A DNA stretch of 64,000 nt from Aldehydirespirator sp965248735 (GCA_965248735.1 OZ252146.1:3162001-3226000); one strand, 5' to 3'; counted from the first letter of the stretch, positions 43,365-52,598 are shown. Made by a program: numbers and translations. Notes: generated by a model from the sequence alone, not told the origin.

Positions 43365-44273
43365 ATGAACGGTGAATCTACAACCCCCGGAGGCCGACGC
43401 GGAGCCAGACAACTGCTGTATGCGATGCTCTCCTTAGCCAGGCGGCGCAGACGGGAACTGTCTCGACTGATCGTTCCTGCACTAGTGTTCACTCTTACCT
43501 CGCTATTCCTGATCATCAGCGGTACAGACAGGGTCTTTGTCGGAGAGTCATTAGACGTCTGGAATCGCGTCAATCCTGATGGACTATCCTTCTGGGCGGA
43601 GGAGTATCGGGAGCAATTGATATCGATAGACATGAACTTAACTAGCTTCGCTCTACCGATGTTGATTATCGGCGCTATTGTCTACTTACTCGTTACACTC
43701 GTATATCTTACATCTGTGTCCAGGATCTGTGTCTCAGATCTGATGGAGCGGCCCTGTAGCGCTGTCGAGGCACTCAGATGGGGAATAGCCAGGTTGTTTA
43801 GAGTATCAGCGCTCCTTGGCAAGATTCTTGGAATTGGCATCGCGATCGTCGCCGTACTCGCAGTAGTCATAGGGCTGCTTCTTGCTATCACACTCGTGTT
43901 CAATCCCGCATTCGTCTTGCTCTTGATCATCGCTTGGTCGTCTGTGCTGATGCTAACGGTCGGCCTAGTGCTGGTTCCAGGCGTATTGCTCGTAGCCTTT
44001 GTCGCCGCGGAGGTTGGGCCAACGGTTTCGTCATTGCGCTACGCTGTTCGGCTCGTGAGAGGCTCGTTTTGGGCGACGCTTGGACGAACCTATCTGATAG
44101 CGTTAACGGCCCTCTTTATGGGCATCTGCGCTGACTTCGTTATCTCGGAAATCGTGCCTGATTTGTGGTATGCGAAGCATGTGATCAGTGGCGCAACAGA
44201 GCTGGCTATTGTCACTGTATGCGCTGCCGGAACCTGCGTGCTCTACTGTGATCTGAGCGGTGAAGTCGCATGA
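43365..44273 (+). CDS. Multi-pass membrane protein, unknown function, in low-GC insert
   Basis: 302 residues with about six transmembrane helices: SRLIVPALVFTLTSLFLIIS, FALPMLIIGAIVYLLVTLVYL, GIAIVAVLAVVIGLLLAITL, AFVLLLIIAWSSVLML, VLVPGVLLVAFVAAEVGPTV, and one or two near the C-terminus. The AEVGPTVSSLRYAVRLVRGSFW stretch resembles membrane domains found in glycerophosphodiesterase-type proteins, but the match is weak. Base composition and codon use (AT-rich third positions) differ sharply from the surroundings, suggesting transfer. Confidence 0.7.
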   Translation: MNGESTTPGGRRGARQLLYAMLSLARRRRRELSRLIVPALVFTLTSLFLIISGTDRVFVGESLDVWNRVNPDGLSFWAEEYREQLISIDMNLTSFALPMLIIGAIVYLLVTLVYLTSVSRICVSDLMERPCSAVEALRWGIARLFRVSALLGKILGIGIAIVAVLAVVIGLLLAITLVFNPAFVLLLIIAWSSVLMLTVGLVLVPGVLLVAFVAAEVGPTVSSLRYAVRLVRGSFWATLGRTYLIALTALFMGICADFVISEIVPDLWYAKHVISGATELAIVTVCAAGTCVLYCDLSGEVA

Positions 44274-44598
44274 CTTGTCTCCATGCGTTCGATCTCTATC
44301 ATCTTGGGTGCGTGGGGAGCTGAAGAAGGGTGCCGGTCTGGGCCTGAGGGGAGCAGTCCTCCGGTCATCGTGGCCAATGGCTGGTCGTTTGTTGCCATGG
44401 CTTCGCCGATCGAGCGGCTCTCTGACCGGGAACGCGCCTCGCTGATAGCCGCCCGGACTTCGTGCGGGAGTGACTCGTGCACGGTGATCTCACGCGCTTG
44501 AGTGTGTATCCAGACGAGGACGCGCTCCCCGTTGAGCCAGATGAGCGAGCCGGCAGATGACCGGAGACGTCGCGACCCCGCGGATCGAAACGGCGGGG
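44274..44598. other. Intergenic part of the low-GC insert
   Basis: About 325 bp without a gene I can support. Short frames exist on both strands but have no family features or good ribosome sites. Confidence 0.35.
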
Positions 44599-45099
44599 TC
44601 AGCCCAGGCTGGCGATGGCGGCGTCGTAGTCGGGCTCGGAGGCGATTTCGTCCACGAGCTGAGAGTGCAGCACCGTGCCGTCAGAGTCGATCACCACGAC
44701 GGCCCGGGCGCACAGCCCGGTGAGAGGACCATCGGCCATGCCGACGCCGTAGTCGTCGAGGAACTCGGGGTTGCGGAAGGTGGAGCCGGTGGTCACGTTC
44801 TCGATGCCCTCAGCACCGCAGAAACGTCCGGCCGCGAAGGGGAGGTCGGCCGACACACACAGGACTGTGGTGTCCTCAAGTCCCGCGGCGCGCTCATTGA
44901 AGACGCGCACGCTCTGGGCGCACACGCCGGTGTCGATGGACGGGAAGATGTTCAGCACCACCCGGCCGCCGGCCAGACCCTCCGAGGAGACAGTTCCGAG
45001 ATCGCCTCCGGTGAGGGTGAAGGCGGGTGCTGTCGCACCGACGGCCGGCAGATCGCCGCTCGTGTTGACTGGATTGCCCCGGAATGCGGTTGCTGCCAC
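44599..45099 (-). CDS. tpx: Thiol peroxidase (Tpx-type peroxiredoxin)
   Basis: 166 residues from a GTG at 45099 preceded by AAGGAGAG. The peroxidatic Cys is in FPSIDTGVCAQSVRVFNE and the resolving Cys in SADLPFAAGRFCGAEGIENV, the Tpx arrangement, and GDLPAVGATAPAFTL is the typical N-terminus. Reduces peroxides using thioredoxin. Divergent from the decarboxylase gene. Confidence 0.93.
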   Translation of the reverse strand: MAATAFRGNPVNTSGDLPAVGATAPAFTLTGGDLGTVSSEGLAGGRVVLNIFPSIDTGVCAQSVRVFNERAAGLEDTTVLCVSADLPFAAGRFCGAEGIENVTTGSTFRNPEFLDDYGVGMADGPLTGLCARAVVVIDSDGTVLHSQLVDEIASEPDYDAAIASLG

Positions 45100-45180
45100 A
45101 GTTCTCTCCTTCGATTCTGGAGGTGCCATTCAGGCGACGCTTTGCCACGCCGCGGCGGCCCGGCTGATCGTCTTGCACAC

Positions 45181-46635
45181 ATGAGGCTACCCACAGACGC
45201 CGGTATCATCGCCGGGGTGTCGACCAGCGCTTCCCCATCGACCGATCCGCTCGACCTCGAGGCGTTCCGGCGCAACGCCTACGCCCTCGTGGACTGGATC
45301 GCCGACTACCTGGGCGGTCTGGACGACCGACCGGTCCGCGAGCCCGCACGGCCCGGCGATGTGCGGGCCAAGTTGCCGGATCTCGCCCCGGAGCAACCGG
45401 AGTCCTTCCAAGCCGTTGTCGCGGACCTCGACCGGGTGGTGGTTCCGGGGCTGACGCACTGGCAGCACCCGGGGTGGTTCGCCTACTTCCCGGCCCAGTC
45501 GTCGCCGCCCGCCATTCTTGGGGAACTCGCCGCGGCCGGTATGGGGATCCAGGGAATGCTGTGGTCGACCTCGCCCGCGGCAACCGAGATCGAGTCCCAC
45601 GTGCTCGACTGGCTGGTGGACCTTCTGGGCGTGCCCCAGGAGTGGAAGACGACAGGTGCCGGCGGCGGCGTGCTGCAGTCGGGGGCGTCGGCGTCGACGC
45701 ACACGGCGCTGGTCGTGGCCCGAGAGCAGTGTCTGGAACGGACTGGAGCAGGCCCCAAGGACATGGTCGCCTACACGTCGAGCCACGCCCACTCCTCCAT
45801 CGAGAAGGGCGCCCGCATGGCCGGCTACGGCCACATCAGGCTGCTGGAGACCGACAGCGAGTTCGCGGCCCGGCCCGAGGCGCTGGCCGCCGCGATAGCC
45901 GCGGACCGGGGGGCGGGTCTGGCGCCAGCCTTCGCGTGCTCCGCGGTGGGCACCACCGGCACCACCGGCGTCGATCCCGTGCGGCGCATTGGCGAAATCG
46001 CCCGGGCCGAGCAGATGTGGCACCACGTCGACGCGGCCTACGCCGGCTCAGCGATGATCTGCGAGGAGTTCCGCCACCATCAGGACGGACTGGAGCTGGT
46101 GGACAGCTACACGTTCAACCCCCACAAGTGGCTGGCCACCAACCTCGACTGCTCGGTGATGTGGGTGGCCGACCGCCGGCCGCTGATCGAAGCGCTGAGC
46201 GTCGTGCCGCCGTACCTGCGCAACGCGGCCTCCGAATCCGGAAACGTGATCGACTACCGCGACTGGCACGGACCGCTCGGCCGGCCGTTCAGGGCGCTGA
46301 AGCTTTGGTTCGTGCTGCGCTGCTTCGGCGCGGAGGGTCTGCGCAGGATGATCCGCACCCACGTGGCCTGGGCCCGCGGGCTAGCGGATCGCATCGACGC
46401 CCACCCGAAACTGGCAACCATCGCACCGACACCGTTCGCTCTGGTGTCGTTCGCGCACGCCGGCGGCAACGAGGCCACCGACGACCTGGTGAAGCGGATC
46501 AACGGCGACGGCCGCTTCTACATCACCGCCTCGGAGGCCGACGAGAGGCGCTACGCCCGCATCTCTGTCGGCTCGACCTGGACGACCCGAGCCCACATCG
46601 ACGCACTGTGGGACCTGATCGCCGCCAGCGTCTGA
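45181..46635 (+). CDS. PLP-dependent group II amino-acid decarboxylase
   Basis: 484 residues from ATG 45181; a GTG at 45217 next to a TATCAT box is a plausible leaderless alternative that matches the family start better. The aromatic-L-amino-acid decarboxylase fold shows HWQHPGWFAYFPAQSSPPAIL, LQSGASASTHTALVVAREQ, SSHAHSSIEKGARMAG, HVDAAYAGSA and the PLP lysine in TFNPHKWLATNLDCS. It decarboxylates aromatic or related amino acids to amines; the substrate is not determined. Confidence 0.9.
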   Translation: MRLPTDAGIIAGVSTSASPSTDPLDLEAFRRNAYALVDWIADYLGGLDDRPVREPARPGDVRAKLPDLAPEQPESFQAVVADLDRVVVPGLTHWQHPGWFAYFPAQSSPPAILGELAAAGMGIQGMLWSTSPAATEIESHVLDWLVDLLGVPQEWKTTGAGGGVLQSGASASTHTALVVAREQCLERTGAGPKDMVAYTSSHAHSSIEKGARMAGYGHIRLLETDSEFAARPEALAAAIAADRGAGLAPAFACSAVGTTGTTGVDPVRRIGEIARAEQMWHHVDAAYAGSAMICEEFRHHQDGLELVDSYTFNPHKWLATNLDCSVMWVADRRPLIEALSVVPPYLRNAASESGNVIDYRDWHGPLGRPFRALKLWFVLRCFGAEGLRRMIRTHVAWARGLADRIDAHPKLATIAPTPFALVSFAHAGGNEATDDLVKRINGDGRFYITASEADERRYARISVGSTWTTRAHIDALWDLIAASV

Positions 46636-46741
46636 CGGATCGGGTGAGCGTCGCGTTCCGGCTGCGAGCCCACAGTCCTCGACCTCGCGCTGCGACCCCG
46701 CGCCCGCTTGCCTTCAAGTGGCGGCGCGCCGCATGGGCGGC

Positions 46742-47506
46742 TCAGCGGCCGCGCTCCTCCAGATAGCTGCGGGCGGCCTGGCGCGACTCGGGATCGCGGC
46801 GAGCCGCGGCTAGAGAGTCGGCGTCGTTCCAGGCGCCGCCGGTGGGCACCAGAGCCTCAGCCGCCGCGTCGACGGACCGCAGAGTGGCCCGCAGCGTGAA
46901 CGCCGACTTGGCGGCCAGCTGGGAGGCCAGAGCCCCCGCGGCGTCGTCCAGCTCCGATGCGGGCACTATCCGGTTGACGAAGCCCAAGGCACGGGCCTCA
47001 GCCGCGTCGAAGGGACGGCAGGTGAGCACCAGGTCGCGGGTGGCGGCCGGGCCGATCTCGCGCACCAGCCTGGGAATGCCGCCCCATGCCAGCGGGATGC
47101 CCAGATCCACCTCGGGGATCACGAAGCGAACATCGTCGGCGGCCACCCGCAGATCGCAGGCCGCGGCCAGCACCACGCCGCCGCCCACGCAATGGCCGTG
47201 TATGGCCGCGATCGTCACCGCCTGCGTGGCCGTGAGAGCCTCGGCCATGAGGCGCCCGGCGTCGGTGCCGGCGCGGTCCGGCCCGCCCCCGCCACCGAAG
47301 GCGGCGAGGTCCGCGCCCGCGGTGAAGGCCCGGCCGTTGCCCCGCACGATCACCGCCTTCACCCCCTCGTGGCGGTCGAACCAGCGGGCCGCGTCGGCCA
47401 GCTCGCGCAGGCACTCGACCGACAGCGGGTTGAGCTTGGCTGGATTGTCCAATGCCAGCGTGCCCACCGGCCCGTCCACTTCGACTGTGATCGTGTTGTA
47501 GTCCAT
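46742..47506 (-). CDS. Enoyl-CoA hydratase/isomerase family protein
   Basis: 254 residues starting MDYNTITVEVDGPVGTLALD. Crotonase motifs: RAFTAGADLAAFGG (first oxyanion-hole strand), IAAIHGHCVGGGVVLAAACDLRVAADDVRF (second), and PEVDLGIPLAWGGIPRLVREIG, where the usual catalytic Glu pair is partly replaced. Hydrates or isomerises enoyl-CoA in acid breakdown. Divergent from the aldolase gene at 47637. Confidence 0.9.
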   Translation of the reverse strand: MDYNTITVEVDGPVGTLALDNPAKLNPLSVECLRELADAARWFDRHEGVKAVIVRGNGRAFTAGADLAAFGGGGGPDRAGTDAGRLMAEALTATQAVTIAAIHGHCVGGGVVLAAACDLRVAADDVRFVIPEVDLGIPLAWGGIPRLVREIGPAATRDLVLTCRPFDAAEARALGFVNRIVPASELDDAAGALASQLAAKSAFTLRATLRSVDAAAEALVPTGGAWNDADSLAAARRDPESRQAARSYLEERGR

Positions 47507-47636
47507 CGGTCCTTCCCGTCCTGCTGCGACCCTGTGGAGGGCACGTCCGAGGAACTACCTCCGACTTTGCCACATATATGGTGGCTAACCGCCGGAAGTT
47601 CGGTCCTGAAGGCAAACGCTGATAGAAGAGTCCGCT

Positions 47637-48425
47637 ATGCGAAACAACCCGATGAGAGACCGCTGGACCGCGGGCGAGGCCGCGCTCGGAGGCTGGCTGG
47701 CCATCCCGAGCGCGTTCTCGGCGGAGATCGTGGCCCGCTGCGACTTCGACTACGTGTGCGTCGACACCCAGCACGGCCTCAACGACTACAGCGACAGTTG
47801 GAGGATGCTTCAGGCGATCAACCTGGGATCGGCCACGCCGGTGGTGAGGGTGCCGTGGAACGAGCCGGGCGTAATCGGCAAGAGCCTCGACGCCGGCGCC
47901 CGCGGCATCATCGTGCCCATGGTCAACACCCGGTCCGAGGCCGAGGCTGCCGTGCGGGCCTGCCGGTACGCGCCCGAAGGTGGCCGCAGCTACGGCCCTG
48001 CTCGGGTGGTGCGCCAGGAGGGCTCCGACTACTTCGCACACGCCAACGCAGACGTGGCCGTGATTCCGATGGTCGAGACCGCGGAGGCGGTCGCCAACCT
48101 CGACGACATCCTGTCGGTGCCGGGCGTGGACGCCGTCTATGTGGGGCCCTCGGACCTGTCGGTGAGCCTGGGCCTGCCGCCGGGCAACAACGACGGCAAG
48201 ACGGCATTCGACGACGCCATGGCCGCCATCGTGGCGGGTTGCGTGCGCCACGGGGTGGTGCCCGGCTGCCACACCGCGGCGGAGCTGAGCCAGCTGCGCA
48301 TCGAGCAGGGGTTCAGGATGATCACGATCACATCCGACACGGTCGCCCTCTCCCGGGCCCTCGAGGACGAGCTGCGCCGCGCCCGGGGCCAGGAACCCGC
48401 GGTGCGCTCCGGCTCCCTGTACTAG
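47637..48425 (+). CDS. HpcH/HpaI-family aldolase
   Basis: 262 residues. The class II pyruvate aldolase pattern is clear: LGGWLAIPSAFSAEIVARCDFDYVCVDTQHGLNDY, GARGIIVPMVNTRSEAEAAV, IPMVETAEAVANLDDIL (metal-binding Glu) and GVDAVYVGPSDLSVSLGLP (metal-binding Asp). It cleaves 4-hydroxy-2-oxo acids or related compounds into pyruvate plus an aldehyde. The C-terminus ends GSLY. It begins the plus-strand series with the acyl-CoA dehydrogenase at 48536. Confidence 0.9.
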   Translation: MRNNPMRDRWTAGEAALGGWLAIPSAFSAEIVARCDFDYVCVDTQHGLNDYSDSWRMLQAINLGSATPVVRVPWNEPGVIGKSLDAGARGIIVPMVNTRSEAEAAVRACRYAPEGGRSYGPARVVRQEGSDYFAHANADVAVIPMVETAEAVANLDDILSVPGVDAVYVGPSDLSVSLGLPPGNNDGKTAFDDAMAAIVAGCVRHGVVPGCHTAAELSQLRIEQGFRMITITSDTVALSRALEDELRRARGQEPAVRSGSLY

Positions 48426-48535
48426 CGCACCGGCTGCGGGCCGCGGCCGGCGCTCCCGCGGGTCGCCGAGCAGGGCGCCGATACGCTGGCCGCACGCGGC
48501 TGACCCATGGCAGCCGGTGCGAGCAGGGAGCCGCC

Positions 48536-49759
48536 GTGGACTTCGAGTTCTCAGACGAGCAGCAGGTCTTCGCGGCCGAGGTGGAGGCGTTCCTCGACGC
48601 CAATGACGACCCCGACGTGTTCGACCTGAGCAGGGAGAACATGGCCCAGCTCGTGGACACGCCCAAGCGCCGGGCCTTCATGAAACAGATGGGCCGCAAA
48701 GGATGGCTGGGCATCACCTGGCCGGCCGAGTACGGCGGGAGCGAGGGCGAGGGCGTCTACGAGTACCTGCTGAACGAGGCGCTCGCGGCCCGGGGTGGCC
48801 CCCAGATCGGCAAGGGCGTCGGCATCGTCGGCAAGACGATCATCGCCCACGGCTCCGAGAGGCTCAAGGCCGAGTTTCTGCCCATGATCCTGGAGAACGA
48901 CGTGGAATTCGCGGTGGGCTACTCCGAGCCCGACGCCGGATCGGACGCAGCATCCATGCGGCTGAGGGCCGAGCGCCACACTGCCACCGACGGCGCCACC
49001 GGATGGCTGCTCAACGGCCAGAAGATCTGGACCACCTCCGCCCACTTCGCGGAGTGGTACTGGCTGGGCACCCGCACCGACCCCGACAACAAGCACATGG
49101 GCATCACCTTGATGCTGGTGCCCCTCGACCAGCCCGGCATCACCATCGACGCGATCTGGACGATGGGCGACGAGCGTACCAACTCGGTGTTCCTCGACAA
49201 CGTCTTCGTACCCGACGACTACGTGGTGGGCGAGGTCAACCACGGGTTCCGCTACATCAGCCAGGCCCTCGACCTCGAGCGCTTCACCCTGTTCACGTTC
49301 TCACCCATCAAGCAGCGTCTCGATCTGCTCACCGAATGGGTGCAGGCCGCGGAGCGCGACGGCGAGGCTCTGCGGGAAGACCCACGGGTGCGGGCCCGGC
49401 TCGCCGCCCTGCACACCGAGGCCGAGGTGGCCCGAGTGCTGGGGCTGAAGTTCGTGGCCGAGGCGGTGAAGGTGGAACATGCGGTGCGCGACGGCAAGGA
49501 GGGGTTCCAGCCGCCGACGGTGGCTGCCTCGGAGTACAAGCTCTACGCCACCGAGCTGTCCAAGCGCCTGGCCGACGCGTCCATGGACATCGCAGGGCCG
49601 GGATCGCAGCTGCGGGTGCACACCGGGGATGCCCCCATGGCCGGCCGCTCCGAGTCGACCTACCGCTTCACGGTGATCGACACCATCGGCGGGGGCGCCT
49701 CGGAGATCCAGAAGAACATCATCGCCCGGCGGGGCCTGGGGCTCCCCAAGAACTTCTGA
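48536..49759 (+). CDS. Acyl-CoA dehydrogenase
   Basis: 407 residues from a GTG with AGGGAG six bases upstream. Family motifs: LGITWPAEYGGSEGEGVYEY, FAVGYSEPDAGSDAASMRLR (acyl-CoA binding), WTTSAHFAEWYWLGTRT, GFRYISQALDLERFTLF and GASEIQKNIIARRGLGLP at the C-terminus. A flavoenzyme passing electrons to ETF. The last codons and stop are the first unit of a 47-bp tandem repeat that runs into the next gene's start. Confidence 0.93.
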   Translation: MDFEFSDEQQVFAAEVEAFLDANDDPDVFDLSRENMAQLVDTPKRRAFMKQMGRKGWLGITWPAEYGGSEGEGVYEYLLNEALAARGGPQIGKGVGIVGKTIIAHGSERLKAEFLPMILENDVEFAVGYSEPDAGSDAASMRLRAERHTATDGATGWLLNGQKIWTTSAHFAEWYWLGTRTDPDNKHMGITLMLVPLDQPGITIDAIWTMGDERTNSVFLDNVFVPDDYVVGEVNHGFRYISQALDLERFTLFTFSPIKQRLDLLTEWVQAAERDGEALREDPRVRARLAALHTEAEVARVLGLKFVAEAVKVEHAVRDGKEGFQPPTVAASEYKLYATELSKRLADASMDIAGPGSQLRVHTGDAPMAGRSESTYRFTVIDTIGGGASEIQKNIIARRGLGLPKNF

Positions 49760-49969
49760 GGTCGTGTCCGCATGACGGCCGCGACCGGCTCCCCAAGAAC
49801 CTCTGAGGCCGTGTCCGCATGACGGCCGCGACCGGCTCCCCAAGAACTTCTGAGGCCGTGTCCGCATGACGGCCGCGACCGGCTCCCCAAGAACCTCTGA
49901 GGCCGTGTCCGCATGACGGCCGCGACCGGCTCCCCAAGAACTTCTGAGGCCGTGTCCGCATGACGGCCG
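49741..49969 (+). repeat. 47-bp tandem repeat joining two genes
   Basis: Units begin at 49741, 49788, 49835, 49882 and 49929, exactly 47 bp apart. Each contains the end of the acyl-CoA dehydrogenase (ccaagaacttctga) and the start of the CoA-transferase (gcatgacggcc). The codon before the stop alternates TTC, CTC, TTC, CTC, TTC, so growth seems to have gone through a 94-bp dimer. The first unit carries the real stop, the last the real ATG (49960). Confidence 0.97.
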
Positions 49970-51150
49970 AGGCGTCAACCGCCGCCCGCCCGGGGGCGCT
50001 CGAGGGCGTCAGGGTGCTCGACTTGGCCTCAGTGGGGCCGGCGGCCCGGGCCACTCGCCTGCTGGCCGACTACGGCGCCGACGTCGTGAAGCTGGGGCCG
50101 GTGCCGAGCCGGTCCGGCGCAGCGACGGTGCCTCCTCCCTACGCGTACAGCGGCCATCGGGACATGCGCCGAGCGCTGTTCGATCTAAAGAGCGACGACG
50201 GACGCGAGGCGTTCCTCGCGCTGGCATGCGGCGCCGACGTGATCGTGGAGAGCTTCCGCCCCGGTGTGGTCGACCGCCTCGGCATCGGGTACGAAGCGAT
50301 CCGGGCTATCAACGAGGGCGTCGTCTACTGCTCCACCAGCGGCTACGGCCAGACCGGCCCCCGGCGGGACTGGGCCGGCCACGACCTCAACTACCTGGCC
50401 GTCTCGGGCTATCTGCACTGCAGCGGACGCGACGCCGACGGCGCCCCCGCGCTGCCCGGCGCGACGGTGGCCGACATCGCCGCGGGCGGGATGCACGCCG
50501 CGCTGGCGGTGATGGCCGCCCTGCTGCGTCTCCAGCGCACGGGGCACGGCGAGCACCTCGACGTGTCGGTGGCCGACGGTGCCCTGGGAATGATGTCGCT
50601 GTATGCCGACGAGCACCTCGCCACCGGAGCCGAGCCCGGTCCCGGCCACTACATCCTCACCGGTCGCTACGCCTGCTACGGCATCTACGCCTGCGCCGAC
50701 GACAAGTACCTGTCGGTGGCGGCCATCGAGCCGGCCTTCTGGGCGAACCTGTGCCGGGCGCTGGGCCTCGGCCGCTTCATCGACGCCCAAACCGACGACG
50801 AGCTCCAGGACGCGATCCGGGCCGCGCTGGCGGAGCGGTTCCTGACCGCGGACCGCGACGAGTGGGTCCGGAGGCTCGGTCCCGCCGACTGCTGCGTGGC
50901 ACCTGTCAACCGCGTGTCGGAGGCAGTGGCCGACGAGCAATACCGGGCTCGGGGCTCAGTGGTCAAGGCCGAGCATCCCACCGACGGCACGATGGAGCAG
51001 ATCGGCGCGGTCTGGGCCGGCGCGGCCGCGGCCGACTCGCCCCACCGGCTGCCCGATCTTGCCGCGACTCACACCGCCGAGCTGCTGGCCGAGGCGGGCT
51101 ACGACGAGGCCCGCATCGCCAGGCTCGCCAGCGCCGGAGCGATCGCCTGA
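49960..51150 (+). CDS. CaiB/BaiF family III CoA-transferase (racemase-like)
   Basis: 396 residues starting MTAEASTAARPGALEGVRVL. Family pattern: VRVLDLASVGPAARATRLLADYGADVVKLGP, FDLKSDDGREAFLALACGADVIVESFRPGVVDRLGIGYEAI, CSTSGYGQTGPRRDWAGHDLNY, with the catalytic Asp in HDLNYLAVSGYL. Closest in style to alpha-methylacyl-CoA racemases. Its start codon lies in the last unit of the 47-bp repeat, and 49-bp hairpin repeats follow its stop. Confidence 0.92.
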   Translation: MTAEASTAARPGALEGVRVLDLASVGPAARATRLLADYGADVVKLGPVPSRSGAATVPPPYAYSGHRDMRRALFDLKSDDGREAFLALACGADVIVESFRPGVVDRLGIGYEAIRAINEGVVYCSTSGYGQTGPRRDWAGHDLNYLAVSGYLHCSGRDADGAPALPGATVADIAAGGMHAALAVMAALLRLQRTGHGEHLDVSVADGALGMMSLYADEHLATGAEPGPGHYILTGRYACYGIYACADDKYLSVAAIEPAFWANLCRALGLGRFIDAQTDDELQDAIRAALAERFLTADRDEWVRRLGPADCCVAPVNRVSEAVADEQYRARGSVVKAEHPTDGTMEQIGAVWAGAAAADSPHRLPDLAATHTAELLAEAGYDEARIARLASAGAIA

Positions 51151-51174
51151 TGGACCTGACCGGTTACCCCAGCC

Positions 51175-51316
51175 GAACTGGCAGCGACGCACTCCCGAAA
51201 GGGCACCACACGCTGCCAATTCCCCCTACGACACCAACCAGGTCGCTACCCACCCCCCAACCCAGCCGAAATGGCAGCGACGCACTCCCCAAAGGGCACC
51301 ACACGCTGCCAATTCC
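51175..51316. repeat. Two 49-bp hairpin repeats (family 2)
   Basis: Copies at 51175-51223 and 51268-51316. Arms GAAmTGGCAGC and GCTGCCAATTCC as in the repeats at 40481-40601, but the core is gacgcactccc-raaagggcacc. Both pairs follow a CoA-transferase gene. The second copy is 25 bp before the MaoC-type gene. Confidence 0.85.
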
Positions 51317-51340
51317 CGCCAGGAGGGATGAGAGTTCCTG

Positions 51341-52486
51341 ATGGCTGCTGAGCTGCCCGCCGACATCGCCGAGCTGATCGGGCGCCCGCTGTACCCCGAG
51401 ACCGCGGACTTCCCCGCCGAGATGGCCTACGGCTGGAACACTCTGGCCGCCACCGAGAACGGCAACCCGCTGTACTGGGACTCGGCGGTGGCCGACATGC
51501 TCGCCGGGGGGAGCATCCTGCCCCTCAGCACGCTGTCGCTGTGGATGCGCCCCCACCGCTGGGCGCCCGGAGCGGCCAAGGAGCAGGTCGCCCTCAAGGT
51601 GCATTTCGAGCTCAAGGAGCGCCTGGGGCTTCCCGAGGCGATCATGAGCGACAACACCGTGGTGTTCCACGACCCGGTGCGCCCCGGCGACGTCATCAGC
51701 CATCGTCAGGTGCTTCGGTCCGTGAGCGGCCCCAAGACCACCCGGCTGGGATCGGGGCGCTTTTGGGTGATCGACGTCGAGTACCACAACCAGCACGACG
51801 ACCTGGTCGGCATCGAGTCCTACACCGGCTTCGGCTACCGCCGCCTCAGCGGAGCCTCCCCGGGCTCGTCGACGCCGCCGGCTGGCCAGTCGAGTGGTGC
51901 CTCCCCGGCCCCGTCCGGGAAGGACTCGGGCCCCGGCGGCCGCGCCGGCCACGAACCGGCCGAGCCCCGAGCCAAGCCGGACCCCGCCCACGAACCGGCC
52001 GGGCCCCGAGCCAAGCCGGACCCCTCCCACGACCAGGTGCGCGTCGGCGACGCTCTCCCGACGATCACCCACGGCGTGACCGCCACCACCGTAGTGCTGG
52101 GGGCGCTGGCCAGCCGCGACTGGCGCCCGATGCACCACGACTACCGCTTCGCCACGGAGCGCAACGGCACCCGCGACATCTTCTTGAACACCCCCAACCA
52201 ACTCGCCTGGATCGAAAGGGCCATCACCGACTGGACCGGGCCGCGCGGCCGCCTGGGACGGGTCTCGTTCCGCATGCAGGATCCGGTGTTCCCCGACGAC
52301 ACGATGACCATTGAGGCAAAGGTGACTGCCGTTTCCACCGACGACACGGGGTGCGGCTGGGCCGAGCTCGACCTGGTCATGCGCGGCGGGGACCGGACAT
52401 GCACCACCGGAACCGTCCGTGTGGCTCTGCCCAGCTCGACCGCAGACAATCCGTGGCTCCGCCGCGGCGACGACTGGAGGCCCTGA
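51341..52486 (+). CDS. MaoC-type double hot-dog (acyl-CoA hydratase-like) protein with duplicated linker
   Basis: 381 residues. The N-terminal hot-dog domain (IAELIGRPLYPETADFPAEM..ATENGNPLYWDSAVADM..VVFHDPVRPGDVISHRQVLRS) is of the FAS1-like/MaoC_dehydrat_N type. The C-terminal domain (HDQVRVGDALPTITHGVTAT..SRDWRPMHHDYRFA..FLNTPNQLAWIERAITDW) is the second MaoC domain. They are joined by a low-complexity linker of about 55 residues (about 172-230) containing a 13-residue duplication. Probably hydrates enoyl-CoA in the local pathway. Confidence 0.88.
   Translation: MAAELPADIAELIGRPLYPETADFPAEMAYGWNTLAATENGNPLYWDSAVADMLAGGSILPLSTLSLWMRPHRWAPGAAKEQVALKVHFELKERLGLPEAIMSDNTVVFHDPVRPGDVISHRQVLRSVSGPKTTRLGSGRFWVIDVEYHNQHDDLVGIESYTGFGYRRLSGASPGSSTPPAGQSSGASPAPSGKDSGPGGRAGHEPAEPRAKPDPAHEPAGPRAKPDPSHDQVRVGDALPTITHGVTATTVVLGALASRDWRPMHHDYRFATERNGTRDIFLNTPNQLAWIERAITDWTGPRGRLGRVSFRMQDPVFPDDTMTIEAKVTAVSTDDTGCGWAELDLVMRGGDRTCTTGTVRVALPSSTADNPWLRRGDDWRP
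51950..52027 (+). repeat. 39-bp in-frame duplication in the MaoC linker
   Basis: A 39-bp segment beginning cacgaaccggcc at 51950 is repeated at 51989 with two or three base changes. It encodes HEPAEPRAKPDPA and HEPAGPRAKPDPS. It lies between the two hot-dog domains and keeps the frame. Confidence 0.9.
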
Positions 52487-52598
52487 TGCGCGCCGCGCTG
52501 TGCCTGAAGCCAGTTGCAAGACCCCGTGGCGTGACGCGTCTCGAGGCCCCGACAGGCCAGTGCGGCGTGCCGCGTCGCTGTGGGTCCGGGAGACTTTG

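Noticed and set aside
44283..44501. Short plus-strand frame in the low-GC insert
   Set aside because: No ribosome site, family feature or membrane segment; not distinguishable from chance.
49741..49969. Regular 47-bp repeats resembling a CRISPR array
   Set aside because: There are no unique spacers: the whole unit repeats, it includes the stop and start codons of flanking genes, and no cas genes are near.
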